This document shows positions 25,657 through 36,175 of a stretch of 64,000 bases of DNA, piece by piece. The DNA lies in assembly GCF_015351075.1 (NCBI RefSeq), contig NZ_JADKRS010000001.1, forward strand, positions 186,001 to 250,000. The letters are read 5' to 3'. A program made the position numbers and the translations under genes. How positions within the stretch are numbered: position 1 is the first letter of the stretch; each line of letters begins with the position of its first letter. The stretch comes from Clavibacter sp. VKM Ac-2873. GTDB taxonomy: Bacteria > Actinomycetota > Actinomycetes > Actinomycetales > Microbacteriaceae. Below the pieces are notes generated by a model. That model worked only from the letters and a program-made list of their open reading frames with translations. It ran no database searches and had not been told where the DNA came from.

Positions 25657-26448
25657 TCAGTCGGTCGCGGCGGCCGCCGGGTCCTTCGCGTACACGGCCC
25701 GGACGAAGAGCCACGACAGGACCAGGAGCACGCCGTAGAGGGGCGTGCCCATAACCAGGCGTGCCACGCCGAGCGCGTCGATCGCGTCGGCGAGGTAGAG
25801 CGGGAGCTGCACGGCCAGGCGCAGGGCGAAGAAGGCGACCCAGACGAGGGTGAGGAGGCGCAACGCCCTCGCCTTCCTGCGGTCCTGCCGCCATGCCGTG
25901 CCGTCGCCCATGAGGAAGCCCACGGCGACGCCGACGAGCGGCCAGCCGACCACGACCGAGACCAGGAGCACCGCGAAGTACGCGCCGTTGGTCCAGAGGC
26001 CGAGCGCGTAGAAGTCGCGCCCCTCCCCCGAGCGCAGCGCCAGCACGGCGGAGATCACGATGCCGACGAGCCCGCCCACCGCGGGCGCGACGGCCGAGCG
26101 CTGCACGAGGCGGGCGACGACGGCCACGACAGCCACGACGACGGGCACGGCGACCGAGAGAACGATGTCGCGGGTGATGGTGAAGGCGACGAGGAAGAGG
26201 AGCCCGGGCACGATCGCCTCGAGGACGCCGCGGACGCCGCCCATCGCCGTGATCAGCGTCGCGGCGGTCATGGTCTCGCCGCGTGCGGCCTGCCCGAGGC
26301 CCGCGCGCTCGGCCGCCTGCGCCATGCTCGCGCCGAGCGCCTCGGAGGGTGCGGGGGCGGATCCGCGCTCCGGGACGTCGGGTGCCGACGGCCCGCCAGC
26401 GGGCATCGGGTGCTGGGGGCCCTCGCCGACCGGACCCTCCCCCGACAC
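25657..26448 (-). CDS. DUF3159 membrane protein
   Basis: A 263-aa membrane protein, DUF3159 family. Residues 1-65 are a Pro/Gly/Ala-rich cytoplasmic tail; about six hydrophobic helices follow from residue 70. Function unknown. GTG start two bases past the DUF3710 stop, so it is the third gene of the dut-DUF3710-DUF3159 operon, an arrangement seen in many actinobacteria. Confidence 0.88.
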   Translation of the reverse strand: MSGEGPVGEGPQHPMPAGGPSAPDVPERGSAPAPSEALGASMAQAAERAGLGQAARGETMTAATLITAMGGVRGVLEAIVPGLLFLVAFTITRDIVLSVAVPVVVAVVAVVARLVQRSAVAPAVGGLVGIVISAVLALRSGEGRDFYALGLWTNGAYFAVLLVSVVVGWPLVGVAVGFLMGDGTAWRQDRRKARALRLLTLVWVAFFALRLAVQLPLYLADAIDALGVARLVMGTPLYGVLLVLSWLFVRAVYAKDPAAAATD

Positions 26449-26450
26449 GC

Positions 26451-27146
26451 TCAGGATCCCAGCGCCGGTGCCGCCGGGCCCTCGCCGACCGGAGCGGCAC
26501 CCGGGGCGGTGCCGACCTGGGCCGCGGGCATCTTCAGCGGGATGAGGTCGCGCGGGGGCATGGGCGAGGATCCGCGCACCACGACGACGCTGCGGAAGAG
26601 GTCCTCGACCGCCGCGGCGGCCTCGGGGTCGGACACGGCGCGGCCGGTGATGACGCCGCGCAGGAACCAGCGGGGGCCGTCCACGCCGATGAAGCGGGCC
26701 TCGCGGGTGCTCGCCGCGGGCTGGCCGGGCTGCTGCACGACCGGGATGACGGCGTGGAGCTCAGGGCCGAACGGACCGTCCGCCAGGCGCGTCGTGCCGC
26801 CCTGGCGCTGGATCTGCTCGCCGATGGTCGTGCGGATCTCGTGCCACAACCCGCTGGAGCGCGGCGCGGCGAACGGCTGCACCTGCAGGCTCGACTCCGC
26901 GAAGTCGAGGCCGATCGCGACGACCTGCTGCGTGCCCTCGGCCACCTCGAGACGCAGGTGGAGGCCCTCGCGCGGCAGGATCTTGATCCCGCCGAGGTCC
27001 ACGTACGGACGGACGGGGTTCGCCTCGGTCTCGTCGAGAGGGCCCTCGTCGGCGCGGTCGTCGGGTGCGGACTTGGCGTCCAGGACGTGCTCGGCGTCGT
27101 CCGCGACGGCGGCGTCATCCGGCTGGTTCGCGTTCTCGTCGGTCAT
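26451..27146 (-). CDS. DUF3710 family protein
   Basis: A 231-aa soluble protein, DUF3710. The acidic N-terminus (1-40) leads into the core VDLGGIKILPREGLHLRLEV and a WHEIR segment, then RFIGVDGPRWFLRGVITG. Function unknown. The ATG at 27146 follows AGGAG and overlaps the dut stop (ATGA), so production is coupled to dUTPase. Confidence 0.9.
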   Translation of the reverse strand: MTDENANQPDDAAVADDAEHVLDAKSAPDDRADEGPLDETEANPVRPYVDLGGIKILPREGLHLRLEVAEGTQQVVAIGLDFAESSLQVQPFAAPRSSGLWHEIRTTIGEQIQRQGGTTRLADGPFGPELHAVIPVVQQPGQPAASTREARFIGVDGPRWFLRGVITGRAVSDPEAAAAVEDLFRSVVVVRGSSPMPPRDLIPLKMPAAQVGTAPGAAPVGEGPAAPALGS

Positions 27147-27613
27147 GTTCGGTCTCCTGGATCTCGGGCGGGGAGGGCGCCGGTGCCCGTGGAGCCGAAG
27201 CCCCCCGTGCCGCGGTGGCTCCCGGGCAGCTTCTCGACGGGCACGAAGCGCACCCGGCTGACCGGCATGACGACGACCTGCGCGATGCGGTCGCCGACCG
27301 CGACATCGTACGCGGCCTCGGCGTCGGTGTTGAGGAGGGTGACCCGGATCTCGCCGCGGTAGCCCGCGTCGACCGTGCCGGGCGCGTTGACGATCGTGAT
27401 GCCGTGGCGCGCGGCGAGGCCGCTGCGGGGCAGGACGAAGGCGGCGAACCCGTCCGGCAGGGCGATCGACACGCCCGAGCCGATGGTCGCGCGCTGGCCG
27501 GGCTCGAGGCGCGCCGCCTCCGCGCTCACGAGGTCGGCGCCGGCGTCGCCGGGATGCGCGTAGGCCGGGATCGGGGCGTCGCCCGCGATGAGGACGTCGA
27601 CGGGATCGGGCAC
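27143..27613 (-). CDS. dut: dUTP diphosphatase
   Basis: A 156-aa trimeric dUTPase that hydrolyses dUTP to dUMP, limiting uracil in DNA. All conserved motifs are visible: AGADL, PRSGLA, the GTVDAGYRGE uracil-binding hairpin with catalytic Asp, and the C-terminal RGTGGFGSTG arm. GTG start. First gene of the operon; divergent from the DUF3093 gene across 38 bases. Confidence 0.95.
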   Translation of the reverse strand: MPDPVDVLIAGDAPIPAYAHPGDAGADLVSAEAARLEPGQRATIGSGVSIALPDGFAAFVLPRSGLAARHGITIVNAPGTVDAGYRGEIRVTLLNTDAEAAYDVAVGDRIAQVVVMPVSRVRFVPVEKLPGSHRGTGGFGSTGTGALPARDPGDRT

Positions 27614-27651
27614 GGTCCGAGGCTAGTGCAGGAATCTGATCGAATAGGCGC

Positions 27652-28101
27652 ATGCCCGCATCCCCCTACGCCGAGCGGCTGTGGCCCGCTCCGTGGCTCT
27701 TCGTCTCCACCGCCCTCGTCATCCCCGCGAGCCTGCTCGTGTTCCTCCCCATCAGCGTCGTCGCCGGGGTGATCGTCGCGATCGTGCTCTACGCGGGCGT
27801 CGTCGCGACGCTGGTGCTCACGAGCCCGGTCGTCCGGGTCGTCGACGGGCGGCTGCAGGCGGGACGCGCGTCCATCGACGTCGACCAGCTCGGCGAGCCC
27901 GAGGGATTCCGCGGCGCGCAGGCGACGGCCGAGCGCGGCACGCGGCTGCACGCGCGCGCGTACCTCGTGATCCGCGGGTGGGTGGATCCGGTCGTCAGGG
28001 TGCCGCTCCTGGACGCGACCGACCCCGCTCCCTACTGGCTGATCTCCACGCGGACCCCGGAACGACTGATCGCCGCGATCCGGGGATCGCGGCGATCATG
28101 A
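27652..28101 (+). CDS. DUF3093 membrane protein
   Basis: A 149-aa protein with two adjacent transmembrane helices (about residues 15-57), then a beta-rich cytoplasmic domain starting VVRVVDGRLQAG and ending YWLISTRTPERL. This matches DUF3093, an actinobacterial family found next to dut, function unknown. The start ATG lies 38 bases from the divergent dut start. Confidence 0.88.
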   Translation: MPASPYAERLWPAPWLFVSTALVIPASLLVFLPISVVAGVIVAIVLYAGVVATLVLTSPVVRVVDGRLQAGRASIDVDQLGEPEGFRGAQATAERGTRLHARAYLVIRGWVDPVVRVPLLDATDPAPYWLISTRTPERLIAAIRGSRRS

Positions 28102-28147
28102 CGTGCGGTCGGGCGCGGGGCCCGTGGGGGGTGTCCCCGGCGTCGCT

Positions 28148-28441
28148 CTAGGCGGCGCACTCCTGGCAGATGGGCCCGAGCTTCTCCTGGTGGTCGATCT
28201 GCGAGCGGTGCTTCACGAGGAAGCAGCTCACGCAGGTGAACTCGTCCGCCTGGGGCGGGAGCACCACCGTCTCGAGCTCGAGGTCGGAGAGGTCGGCTCC
28301 GGCGAGGTCGAAGCTCCCGGGGTTGTCGGCATCGTCGACGTCCACGACCCCGGACATGCGGTCCGGGACGCGCTCCTTCAGAGCCTCGATCGAGTCGGAG
28401 TCGTCCTCCGTCTTGCGCGGGGCGTCGTAATCAGTTGCCAT
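28148..28441 (-). CDS. DUF4193 protein with zinc-ribbon-like CxxC pairs
   Basis: A 97-aa acidic protein. The N-terminus MATDYDAPRK is diagnostic of DUF4193, and the C-terminus has CVSC and CQEC pairs that could bind zinc. Function unknown; the family is near-universal in actinobacteria. The ATG at 28441 is chosen, since the longer frame to 28612 is not family-like. AGGA precedes it closely. Confidence 0.9.
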   Translation of the reverse strand: MATDYDAPRKTEDDSDSIEALKERVPDRMSGVVDVDDADNPGSFDLAGADLSDLELETVVLPPQADEFTCVSCFLVKHRSQIDHQEKLGPICQECAA

Positions 28442-28767
28442 TCCTGTCCACTTCTCGAATAACCGCCGAACGGAATCGGCGGGCACAGTTTGCATGAATC
28501 GCATCCGGATAGCAAACCGTCCTCCTGACCCCTGTCGGGGCTCCTGATCGGCGGTTTGGATGCGGGGAGCCGGCCCGTCCCCGGGCCGCGGATGCGGACT
28601 CACACGGTACACCGTTCGCGCACGAACAGCCTGCGTCCGGGGCCCGCGATCCCGCCCTCCGGCGCTCTCGTCGGACCCAAGTCGCGGCGCGCCACGCGTA
28701 TTCCCCGGAAGAGGGGTCGAGTCGTGCGATCGTGAATCGTCCAGTGAGCGCGAGAGGCGTGGAACCC

Positions 28768-29958
28768 ATGCAGGATCTGAAAATCGTCGGAGTCGAGGAC
28801 GGCGCCCTCGTCGTCGAGGCCATGGGCGGTGAGCGGCACCGTCTCGTGATGGACGACGCGTTCCGCTCGGCGCTGCGCCGCCAGTCCGCCGACGGCGGTG
28901 CCACGCGCAAGGCCGCGCCGCGCATCATCCAGTCCTTCATCCGCCAGGGCATGAGCGCCGAGGACGTCGCGCGGGAGACCGGCGCGTCCGTCGAGTACGT
29001 CCGGAAGTTCGAGGGCCCCGTCGTCGCCGAGCGCGAGCACGTCGTGCGCAGCGCGATGAAGGTGCCCGTCCACACCGCCATCGAGGTCGACCCGATGGGC
29101 CAGGGCACGCTGTTCGGCCAGGTCATCGAGGAGCGCCTCGAGTCCCTCGGCGCCCAGGCCGTGCGCTGGAGCAGCTGGAGGGAGCAGCTCGGCGGCTGGG
29201 TGGTGAAGGTCGCCTTCACGAGCGAGCAGATCGAGCACGACGCGCGCTGGTCGTACGACGCCAAGAAGCACGCGCTCTCCCCCGCCAACAACGAGGCGAT
29301 CACCCTCTCGCAGCAGGGCGAGATCCGCGGCGCCCTCATCCCGCGGCTCCGGGCGCTGCCGCCCGAGGCCGTGGACACGCACGAGGAGGCCGGCGTCACG
29401 CGATTCGACAGCGGGGCGTTCCGCCTTCCCGAGCCGACCGCGTCGAGCTCGCAGGACACGGCTCCGCAGCCCTGGGAGGCGGCCCGCCGCGACGAGGGCG
29501 CCTCCGTGTCGCACCTCGGACGGCAGGGCAACCACCCCGCCGGCAGCCAGCAGCCGGCGCGCGTCGCGCAGGTCGAGCTGAACGAGACCGCCGATCTCCT
29601 GGAGGCCCTGCGTCGCCGCCGCGGCGAGCGGGAGTCCGTGCCGCGCGACGACGAGGGAGACGATCAGGTCGAGGACGCCCCCGCGCCCGCCGCCCGTCGT
29701 GACGAGCCGCTGTCCCGCCCGCGCGGCGGCCAGCGCTCCGTGCCGCCGCTGCGGTCCGCGGTGATCCCCGGCATCGGCCGCGTGGACCCCGCCCGCGACC
29801 GGTCGCGCGACGAATCCGAGGACGAGGGCCTGCGCACGCCCGGCAGCGGCGAGGGCCGCGGCTCCGGCAAGCCGTCCGGCCGACGCGGACGCACCGCGAT
29901 GCCGAGCTGGGACGAGATCGTCTTCGGCGCCCGCAGCGACGACGACCACCTGGCCTGA
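28768..29958 (+). CDS. sepH: Septation protein SepH
   Basis: A 396-aa protein. The N-terminal DUF3071 domain (MQDLKIVGVEDGALVVEA) includes a helix-turn-helix-like segment (GMSAEDVARETGASVEYVRKFEG, about 64-86), and a long disordered Arg/Glu/Pro-rich tail ends in the conserved PSWDEIVFG motif. In Streptomyces and mycobacteria SepH binds FtsZ and promotes its assembly. Start at ATG 28768 behind GAGAGG. Confidence 0.93.
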   Translation: MQDLKIVGVEDGALVVEAMGGERHRLVMDDAFRSALRRQSADGGATRKAAPRIIQSFIRQGMSAEDVARETGASVEYVRKFEGPVVAEREHVVRSAMKVPVHTAIEVDPMGQGTLFGQVIEERLESLGAQAVRWSSWREQLGGWVVKVAFTSEQIEHDARWSYDAKKHALSPANNEAITLSQQGEIRGALIPRLRALPPEAVDTHEEAGVTRFDSGAFRLPEPTASSSQDTAPQPWEAARRDEGASVSHLGRQGNHPAGSQQPARVAQVELNETADLLEALRRRRGERESVPRDDEGDDQVEDAPAPAARRDEPLSRPRGGQRSVPPLRSAVIPGIGRVDPARDRSRDESEDEGLRTPGSGEGRGSGKPSGRRGRTAMPSWDEIVFGARSDDDHLA

Positions 29959-29973
29959 TCCCCCGGCGCCATC

Positions 29974-30004
29974 CGGCCGGGTCGCCCCGACGGCGACCCG
30001 GCCG
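29974..30004. terminator. Bidirectional terminator between sepH and the phosphodiesterase gene
   Basis: A perfect 13-bp stem, CGGCCGGGTCGCC with GGCGACCCGGCCG, and a 5-base loop, between convergent stops at 29958 and 30020. Confidence 0.82.
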
Positions 30005-30019
30005 TCGTCGTCCCGCGCG

Positions 30020-31168
30020 TCAGCCGCGCGCGAACGCGCCGGCGCGGATGAGCGGCACCAGGCGCTCCTCATCCGAGAACGACCCGTGCTGGCCGATCAT
30101 GCGACGGGCGCCCTGGTCCCGCGGGCGGCCGTCGTAGTAGGCGATGAGCGCGCGGGTCGCGACGACCACGTCGCCGATGCGCGCCGCGACGCCCTCGCGC
30201 ACGGGGCCGTACCAGCCGGCGGCGATCGCCTCCGCCCGCGTCGCGACGTGCGCCCTCGTCCCCTCCGAGGCGCGCCACGCCTCGGCCAGGGCGTCCGCGT
30301 CGAGGCCGGGCTCCAGATGGAGGTGGAGGCAGCGCGGCTCCCCCGCGACGTGCCGGACGCCGGCGACGAGCTCCGGCGCACGGTCGAACAGAACCTGGGA
30401 TCCGGCGGGCACGTCGACGATGCCGTGGTCGGCCGTGATCAGCGCGCCCTCGCGCGGGCCGAGGCGGCCGAGGAACGGACCGGCCGCCTGGTCGAGCTCC
30501 TCCAGGGACCTCAGCCAGCGGTCCGACTCCCAGCCGTGCGAGTGGGCGACCTGGTCGAGCTCGGGCACGTAGAGGTACACGAGCGCCCGCGGCTCCCGGT
30601 CCAGGAGCGCGCGGGTGGTCGCGAAGCGGTCGGCGATGGACTCGGCGGCGACGTAGGTCGCACCGCGCAGCGCGGCGCGGGAGAACCCGGATCCGGCGTA
30701 GCGCGCGGATCCGACGACGAACGCCGGGACGCCCGCGGCGACCGCACGCTCGAAGACGGTCGGCACCGGCTGCCACTCCTCCGGCACGCTCCGGGCGTCC
30801 CATCCGGACAGCAGCTTGAGGACGCGGTCGTGGGCGGGGTCCAGCGCGGAGTAGCCGACGAGGCCGTGCTCGCCCGCGCGCACGCCCGTGGTCAGCGAGG
30901 TGATGCTGGCGGCGGTCGTGGTGGGGAAGCCCACGTCCACGACGTCCTTCTTGCGCCAGCCCTGGACGAGGTGGCGCGCGTGGCCGGCGCGGGCACGGAG
31001 GGCGGCGGCGCCGAGCCCGTCCACGAGGACGACGACGGCCCGGTCGACGGGCGGGAGGCCCGCCTCCGACTCCTCCCCCGCGAGGGCCGCGAGGCAACCC
31101 GGCATCACCGCGGTGAGGCTCATCCGGCTCGATCCGGGCGCCGGTAGCATGGGGGCCATCCGGCCCAT
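30020..31168 (-). CDS. Alkaline phosphatase superfamily / nucleotide pyrophosphatase-like protein
   Basis: A 382-aa type I phosphodiesterase/NPP-like metal-dependent hydrolase. Metal and nucleophile signatures: VVVLVDGLG, the FPTTTAAS segment with the nucleophilic Thr, DQVAHSHG and ITADHGIVD. No signal peptide is evident, so it is probably cytoplasmic. Substrate unknown. Several in-frame ATGs (31168, 31159, 31150) lie close together with no decisive ribosome site. Divergent from the topoisomerase subunit A gene. Confidence 0.85.
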   Translation of the reverse strand: MGRMAPMLPAPGSSRMSLTAVMPGCLAALAGEESEAGLPPVDRAVVVLVDGLGAAALRARAGHARHLVQGWRKKDVVDVGFPTTTAASITSLTTGVRAGEHGLVGYSALDPAHDRVLKLLSGWDARSVPEEWQPVPTVFERAVAAGVPAFVVGSARYAGSGFSRAALRGATYVAAESIADRFATTRALLDREPRALVYLYVPELDQVAHSHGWESDRWLRSLEELDQAAGPFLGRLGPREGALITADHGIVDVPAGSQVLFDRAPELVAGVRHVAGEPRCLHLHLEPGLDADALAEAWRASEGTRAHVATRAEAIAAGWYGPVREGVAARIGDVVVATRALIAYYDGRPRDQGARRMIGQHGSFSDEERLVPLIRAGAFARG

Positions 31169-31255
31169 CCTGCCACAGCGGTCGGGCGCGCATCCGCGTC
31201 ACGACGCCGATCCGGCGCAGCGCCGAGACCGAGCCGATCCCGACCCAGAGAGTCC

Positions 31256-33802
31256 ATGAGTCCCTCCACCACGAACACCACGCCCGACGAGCCCGCCGAG
31301 CGCATCGAGGACGTCGACGTCTCCACCGAGATGGAGAACTCGTTCCTCGAGTACGCGTACTCGGTCATCTACTCCCGTGCCCTGCCGGACGCGCGCGACG
31401 GGCTGAAGCCCGTGCAGCGCCGCATCCTCTACCAGATGAGCGAGATGGGCCTGCGCCCCGACCGCGGGCACGTGAAGTCCGCGCGCGTCACGGGCGAGGT
31501 GATGGGCAAGCTCCACCCGCACGGCGACTCGGCCATCTACGACGCGATGGTGCGCATGGCCCAGCCGTTCACGCTGCGGGTGCCGCTCATCGACGGGCAC
31601 GGCAACTTCGGATCGCTCGACGACGGGCCGGCGGCGCCCCGCTACACGGAGGCCCGGCTCGCGGCGTCCGCGCTCGCGATGGTCGAGGGCCTCGACGAGG
31701 ACGTCGTCGACTTCGTCCCGAACTACGACAACGCCTTCATGCAGCCGGCGGTCCTCCCCGCAGCGTTCCCGAACCTGCTCGTGAACGGCGCGAGCGGGAT
31801 CGCGGTCGGCATGGCGACGAACATGGTGCCCCACAACCTCATCGAGGTCGTGGGCGCCGCGCGCCACCTCATCGACCACCCCGACGCCGGCCTCGACGAC
31901 CTCATGGCCTTCGTGCCGGGACCGGATCTGCCCACGGGCGGCACGATCATCGGGCTGTCGGGCGTCAAGGACGCGTACCTCACCGGCCGCGGCAGCTTCA
32001 AGACCCGCGCGCGCGTCTCCGTCGAGAGCCTCACGCCGCGGAAGTCGGGGCTCGTGGTCACCGAGCTGCCGTACCTCGTCGGACCCGAGAAGGTCATCGA
32101 GAAGATCAAGGACGGGGTCCAGAACAAGAAGCTCTCCGGCATCACCAACGTCACCGACCTGACCGATCGCACGCACGGACTGCGGCTCGTCATCGAGATC
32201 AAGACGGGATTCAACCCCGAGGCGGTGCTCGAGCAGCTGTACCGCTACACGCCGCTCGAGGACGGCTTCAGCATCAACAACGTCGCGCTCGTCGACGGCA
32301 GCCCGCAGACGCTCGGTCTGAAGGAGCTGCTGCAGGTCTACGTGGCGCACCGGCTGGATGTCGTCACGCGCCGCACGCGCTACCGCCTCGCCCGCAGGCA
32401 GGAGCGGCTGCACCTCGTGCTGGGCCTCCTCATCGCGATCCTCGACATCGACGAGGTCATCCAGGTCATCCGCGGGAGCGACGACACCGAGCAGGCGCGC
32501 GCGCGCCTCATGGACGTGTTCGACCTGTCGACCCTGCAGGCCGACTACATCCTGGAGCTCCGCCTCCGCCGGCTCACGCGGTTCAGCCGCATCGAGCTGG
32601 AGGAGGAGCGCGACCGGCTGCAGGCCGAGATCGCGGAGCTCGAGGCTATCCTCGCCGACCCGCGCCGGCTCCGCGCCCTCGTCTCGACCGAGCTGCAGGA
32701 GGTCGCCGACCGCTTCGGCACGCCGCGACGCACGCTGCTCACCGAGGCCGCGCCGAGCGTCGCCGGGGCGGCGAGCCGCCGGTCGGCGCCCGTGCTCGAG
32801 ATCGCCGACGTCCCCTGCCGGGTGCTGCTGTCGACCACGGGCCGCGCGGTCCGCGTCGACCTGCCGCCCGATGCTCCGGGGACGCCCCTGCAGACGGTCC
32901 GTCGCAGCTCGCACGACGCCGTCCTCACGGCGATCGAGACCACGAGCCGCACGCGCATCGGCGCCATCACGAACACGGGCCGGCTCATCACGATGACGCC
33001 CGTCGACCTGCCGGTGGTCCCCGTCGCGAGCGTGCAGCTGGGGGCCGGCGTCCGGATCCGCGACTACCTCGGCCTCACCGACAAGAAGGAGCGCGTCGTC
33101 GCGCTCGTGGCGCTCGGCACGGACGAGGCGATCGCCCTCGGCACGCGCCAGGGCGTCGTCAAGCGCATCGCGCCGTCCGCCCTCCCCGCGAAGCCCGAGT
33201 TCGAGGTCATCACGCTCAAGAAGGGCGACGAGGTCGTCGGCGCGCGTCAGGGCGCGGAGACCGACGAGCTCGTCTTCGTCACCAGCGAGGCGCAGCTGCT
33301 GCACTTCCCCGCGGTCTCGGTGCGGCCGCAGGGCGTCCAGGCGGGCGGTGTCGCCGGGGTCAACCTGGGGGCCGGCGCGCGCGTGCTGTTCTTCTCCTCC
33401 GTCGCCCCCGGGAGCGCCCAGGTCGTGACGATCTCGGCGTCGTCGGACACCATCGGCGGCGTGGATCCCGGCCGCGCGAAGGTCAGCGCCTTCGCCGACT
33501 TCCCGCGCAAGGGCCGCGCCACGGGCGGGGTCAGGGCGCACGCCTACCTGAAGGGCGAGGACCACCTCGCCCTGGCCTGGGTGGGTCCGGGGCCGGCCCT
33601 CGCGGTGGGGTCGGCTGGCGAGGTCAGGCAGCTGCCGCCCACGGGGATGAAGCGCGACGGATCGGGCATCCCGCTCGAGAAGGCCGTCAGGAGCGTCGGC
33701 CAGGCCGTCACGCCCGACGAGGTGCCCGATGCCGCGTCGGGCGCGGCGGCGGGTGTCGTGGAGGTCGCGGCCGAGGACGGCCAGGCGCCGCTCGAGACCT
33801 AG
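31256..33802 (+). CDS. parC: Type IIA topoisomerase subunit A (topoisomerase IV-like)
   Basis: An 848-aa GyrA/ParC protein that cleaves and rejoins DNA. The catalytic Tyr is in [10 protein letters not shown], the quinolone-determining segment is [12 protein letters not shown], and a C-terminal beta-pinwheel begins about residue 520. I do not see the GyrA-box QRRGGKG, which favours a decatenating topoisomerase IV-like role alongside the gyrase expected elsewhere. Its partner subunit B is convergent on the other side of a terminator rather than in an operon. Confidence 0.9.
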   Translation: MSPSTTNTTPDEPAERIEDVDVSTEMENSFLEYAYSVIYSRALPDARDGLKPVQRRILYQMSEMGLRPDRGHVKSARVTGEVMGKLHPHGDSAIYDAMVRMAQPFTLRVPLIDGHGNFGSLDDGPAAPRYTEARLAASALAMVEGLDEDVVDFVPNYDNAFMQPAVLPAAFPNLLVNGASGIAVGMATNMVPHNLIEVVGAARHLIDHPDAGLDDLMAFVPGPDLPTGGTIIGLSGVKDAYLTGRGSFKTRARVSVESLTPRKSGLVVTELPYLVGPEKVIEKIKDGVQNKKLSGITNVTDLTDRTHGLRLVIEIKTGFNPEAVLEQLYRYTPLEDGFSINNVALVDGSPQTLGLKELLQVYVAHRLDVVTRRTRYRLARRQERLHLVLGLLIAILDIDEVIQVIRGSDDTEQARARLMDVFDLSTLQADYILELRLRRLTRFSRIELEEERDRLQAEIAELEAILADPRRLRALVSTELQEVADRFGTPRRTLLTEAAPSVAGAASRRSAPVLEIADVPCRVLLSTTGRAVRVDLPPDAPGTPLQTVRRSSHDAVLTAIETTSRTRIGAITNTGRLITMTPVDLPVVPVASVQLGAGVRIRDYLGLTDKKERVVALVALGTDEAIALGTRQGVVKRIAPSALPAKPEFEVITLKKGDEVVGARQGAETDELVFVTSEAQLLHFPAVSVRPQGVQAGGVAGVNLGAGARVLFFSSVAPGSAQVVTISASSDTIGGVDPGRAKVSAFADFPRKGRATGGVRAHAYLKGEDHLALAWVGPGPALAVGSAGEVRQLPPTGMKRDGSGIPLEKAVRSVGQAVTPDEVPDAASGAAAGVVEVAAEDGQAPLET

Positions 33803-33822
33803 GCGCGCCAGCACGCGACATG

Positions 33823-33859
33823 CGGACGGCCGCGGACCCTGGTGGTCCGCGGCCGTCCG
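33823..33859. terminator. Bidirectional terminator between the two topoisomerase genes
   Basis: A perfect 16-bp stem (33823-33838 with 33844-33859) with loop CTGGT, between convergent stops at 33802 and 33884. Confidence 0.87.
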
Positions 33860-33883
33860 TGCGTCCGGCTCGTCGCCGCCCGA

Positions 33884-35962
33884 TCACACGTCGATGCGGT
33901 CCCGCACGGATCCGGCGCCGTCGATGATGAACTCCTTGCGGGGCGCGACGTCGTTGCCCATGAGCAGCTCGAACATGCGGGTGGCCGCCTCGGCGTCGTC
34001 GACGCGCACGCGGCGGAGCGTCCGGTTGCGGCGGTCCATCGTGGTCGTGGCCAGCTGGTCGGCGTCCATCTCCCCCAGGCCCTTGTAGCGCTGGATGGGG
34101 TCCTGGTAGCGCTTGCCCTGCCTCTTCGCCTGGGCGAGCACGGCCGCGAGCTCGCGCTCGGAGTAGGTGTAGATCACGTCGTTGGGCTTCGAGCCCGGGT
34201 TCATGACGACCACGCGGTGCAGCGGCGGCACGGCGGCGAACACGCGGCCCTCGTCGATCATGGGCCGCATGTAGCGGAAGAAGAGCGTGAGCAGGAGCGT
34301 GCGGATGTGGGCGCCGTCGACGTCCGCGTCGCTCATGATGATGATCTTCCCGTAGCGCGCCGCCGACAGGTCGAAGGTGCGGCCGGATCCGGCGCCCAGA
34401 ACCTGGATGATCGACGCGCACTCCGTGTTGGAGAGCATGTCGGGCAGGGAGGCCTTCTGGACGTTGAGGATCTTGCCGCGGATGGGCAGCAGCGCCTGGT
34501 ACTCGCTGTCGCGCGCGAGCTTCGCCGTGCCGAGCGCCGAGTCGCCCTCGACGATGAAGAGCTCGCTGTTGGCGACGTCGTTCGACCGGCAGTCCACGAG
34601 CTTCGCCGGGAGGGACGAGCTCTCCAGCGCGTTCTTCCGCCGCTGGGTCTCCTTGTGGGTGCGCGCGGAGATGCGCGACTTCATCTCGCCCACGACCTTC
34701 TCGAGGAGCACGGCGGTCTGCGCCTTGTCCTCGCGGCGCGTCGAGGCGAAGCGCTCGGCCATGGCCTTCTGGACCACCTGCGACACGATGGCGCGGACGG
34801 CGGGCGTGCCGAGCACCTCCTTGGTCTGGCCCTCGAACTGCGGCTCCGGGAAGCGGACCGTGAGGACGGCCGTGAGACCGGCGAGCACGTCGTCCTTCTC
34901 GAGCTTGTCGGTGCCGACCTTCAGCTTGCGCGCGTTGGCCTCGACCTGCGCGCGCACGAACTTGAGCAGTCCCGCCTCGAAGCCCGCCTGGTGGGTGCCG
35001 CCCTTGGGCGTGGAGATGATGTTGACGAACGACTTGAACCGGGTGTCGTAGCCGGTGCCCCAGCGCAGCGCGATGTCGACGGCGCACTCGCGCGTCAGCT
35101 CGGTCGGCACCATGGCGCCGCCGTCGGTGAGCACGGGCACGGTCTCGGTGAACGTGCCCGACCCCTCGAGCCGCCACGTGTCCGTCAGCGGCGCGTCGAC
35201 GGCGAGGTGGTCCACGAACTCCGCGATGCCGCCGTCGAAGCGGAAGGACTCGTGCACGGGCTGCTCGCCGCGCAGGTCCTCGATGTCGATGCGCAGCCCG
35301 GGCACGAGGAAGGCCGTCTGTCGCGCGCGGCCGAGGAGCTCCTCGGTGAGGAACGAGGCGCCGCGCGTGAAGATCTGCCGGTCGGCCCAGTAGCGGATCC
35401 GCGTGCCGGTCACGCCCTTCCGCACCTTGCCGACGACCCGCAGCTCGCTCCCGGACGTGAACGGACGGAACGGCGCGTCGGGGCTCGCCTCGCCCTCGTC
35501 CTCGAAGATGCCCGGCTCGCCGCGCCGGAAGGACATGGCGTACGTCTTGCCGCCGCGGTCGACCTCGACGTCGAGACGCTCCGACAGGGCGTTCACGACG
35601 GACGCGCCCACGCCGTGCAGGCCGCCCGACGAGGCGTAGGAGCCGGATCCGAACTTGCCGCCGGCGTGCAGCTTGGTGAACACGACCTCGACGCCGGAGA
35701 GCCCGGTCTTGGGCTCGATGTCGACCGGGACGCCCCGCGCGGTGTCCCGCACCTCGACGCTCCCGTCCGGGTGGAGCCGCACGTCGATCAGGTCGCCGTG
35801 CCCGCCGAGGGCCTCGTCGACGCTGTTGTCGATGATCTCCCAGAGGCAGTGCATGAGGCCGCGCGAGTCGGTGGATCCGATGTACATGCCAGGCCGCTTG
35901 CGCACCGCCTCGAGGCCCTCGAGGACGGAGAGATGGCGGGCGGAATAATCGGATGCTGCCAC
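33884..35962 (-). CDS. parE: Type IIA topoisomerase subunit B (topoisomerase IV-like)
   Basis: A 692-aa GyrB/ParE ATPase subunit. GHKL ATPase motifs: EIIDNSVDEA, DTARGVPVD and GGLHGVGASVVNAL. The TOPRIM metal site has EGDSALGTAK and DADVDGAH. EGDSALG replaces the gyrase-type EGDSAGG, as in other actinobacterial second-topoisomerase subunits. Ends after the YKGLGEM motif with a short tail. Forms the enzyme with the convergently encoded subunit A. Confidence 0.92.
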   Translation of the reverse strand: MAASDYSARHLSVLEGLEAVRKRPGMYIGSTDSRGLMHCLWEIIDNSVDEALGGHGDLIDVRLHPDGSVEVRDTARGVPVDIEPKTGLSGVEVVFTKLHAGGKFGSGSYASSGGLHGVGASVVNALSERLDVEVDRGGKTYAMSFRRGEPGIFEDEGEASPDAPFRPFTSGSELRVVGKVRKGVTGTRIRYWADRQIFTRGASFLTEELLGRARQTAFLVPGLRIDIEDLRGEQPVHESFRFDGGIAEFVDHLAVDAPLTDTWRLEGSGTFTETVPVLTDGGAMVPTELTRECAVDIALRWGTGYDTRFKSFVNIISTPKGGTHQAGFEAGLLKFVRAQVEANARKLKVGTDKLEKDDVLAGLTAVLTVRFPEPQFEGQTKEVLGTPAVRAIVSQVVQKAMAERFASTRREDKAQTAVLLEKVVGEMKSRISARTHKETQRRKNALESSSLPAKLVDCRSNDVANSELFIVEGDSALGTAKLARDSEYQALLPIRGKILNVQKASLPDMLSNTECASIIQVLGAGSGRTFDLSAARYGKIIIMSDADVDGAHIRTLLLTLFFRYMRPMIDEGRVFAAVPPLHRVVVMNPGSKPNDVIYTYSERELAAVLAQAKRQGKRYQDPIQRYKGLGEMDADQLATTTMDRRNRTLRRVRVDDAEAATRMFELLMGNDVAPRKEFIIDGAGSVRDRIDV

Positions 35963-36175
35963 GTGCTGTCCTCCATGTACGTCCGGCGATCGCCGGACGC
36001 GAGCCGCATCGATCTTAACCGCCGCCCGCCGCCACCCCCTCCGAATCGCCGACAGCAGCCCCGCGCCCTACGCGCAGAGCGAAACAGGCGGCCGCGGTCG
36101 GGTCGACTGCCGGGAGCACGTGGTCTACTTGATCCATTCGGCTCGACCCAGACCCGACCCGGAGGGGAGCATCAC

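Noticed and set aside
31199-33814. 871-aa minus-strand frame opposite the topoisomerase A gene
   Set aside because: Antisense shadow with no domain; the plus-strand gene is complete.
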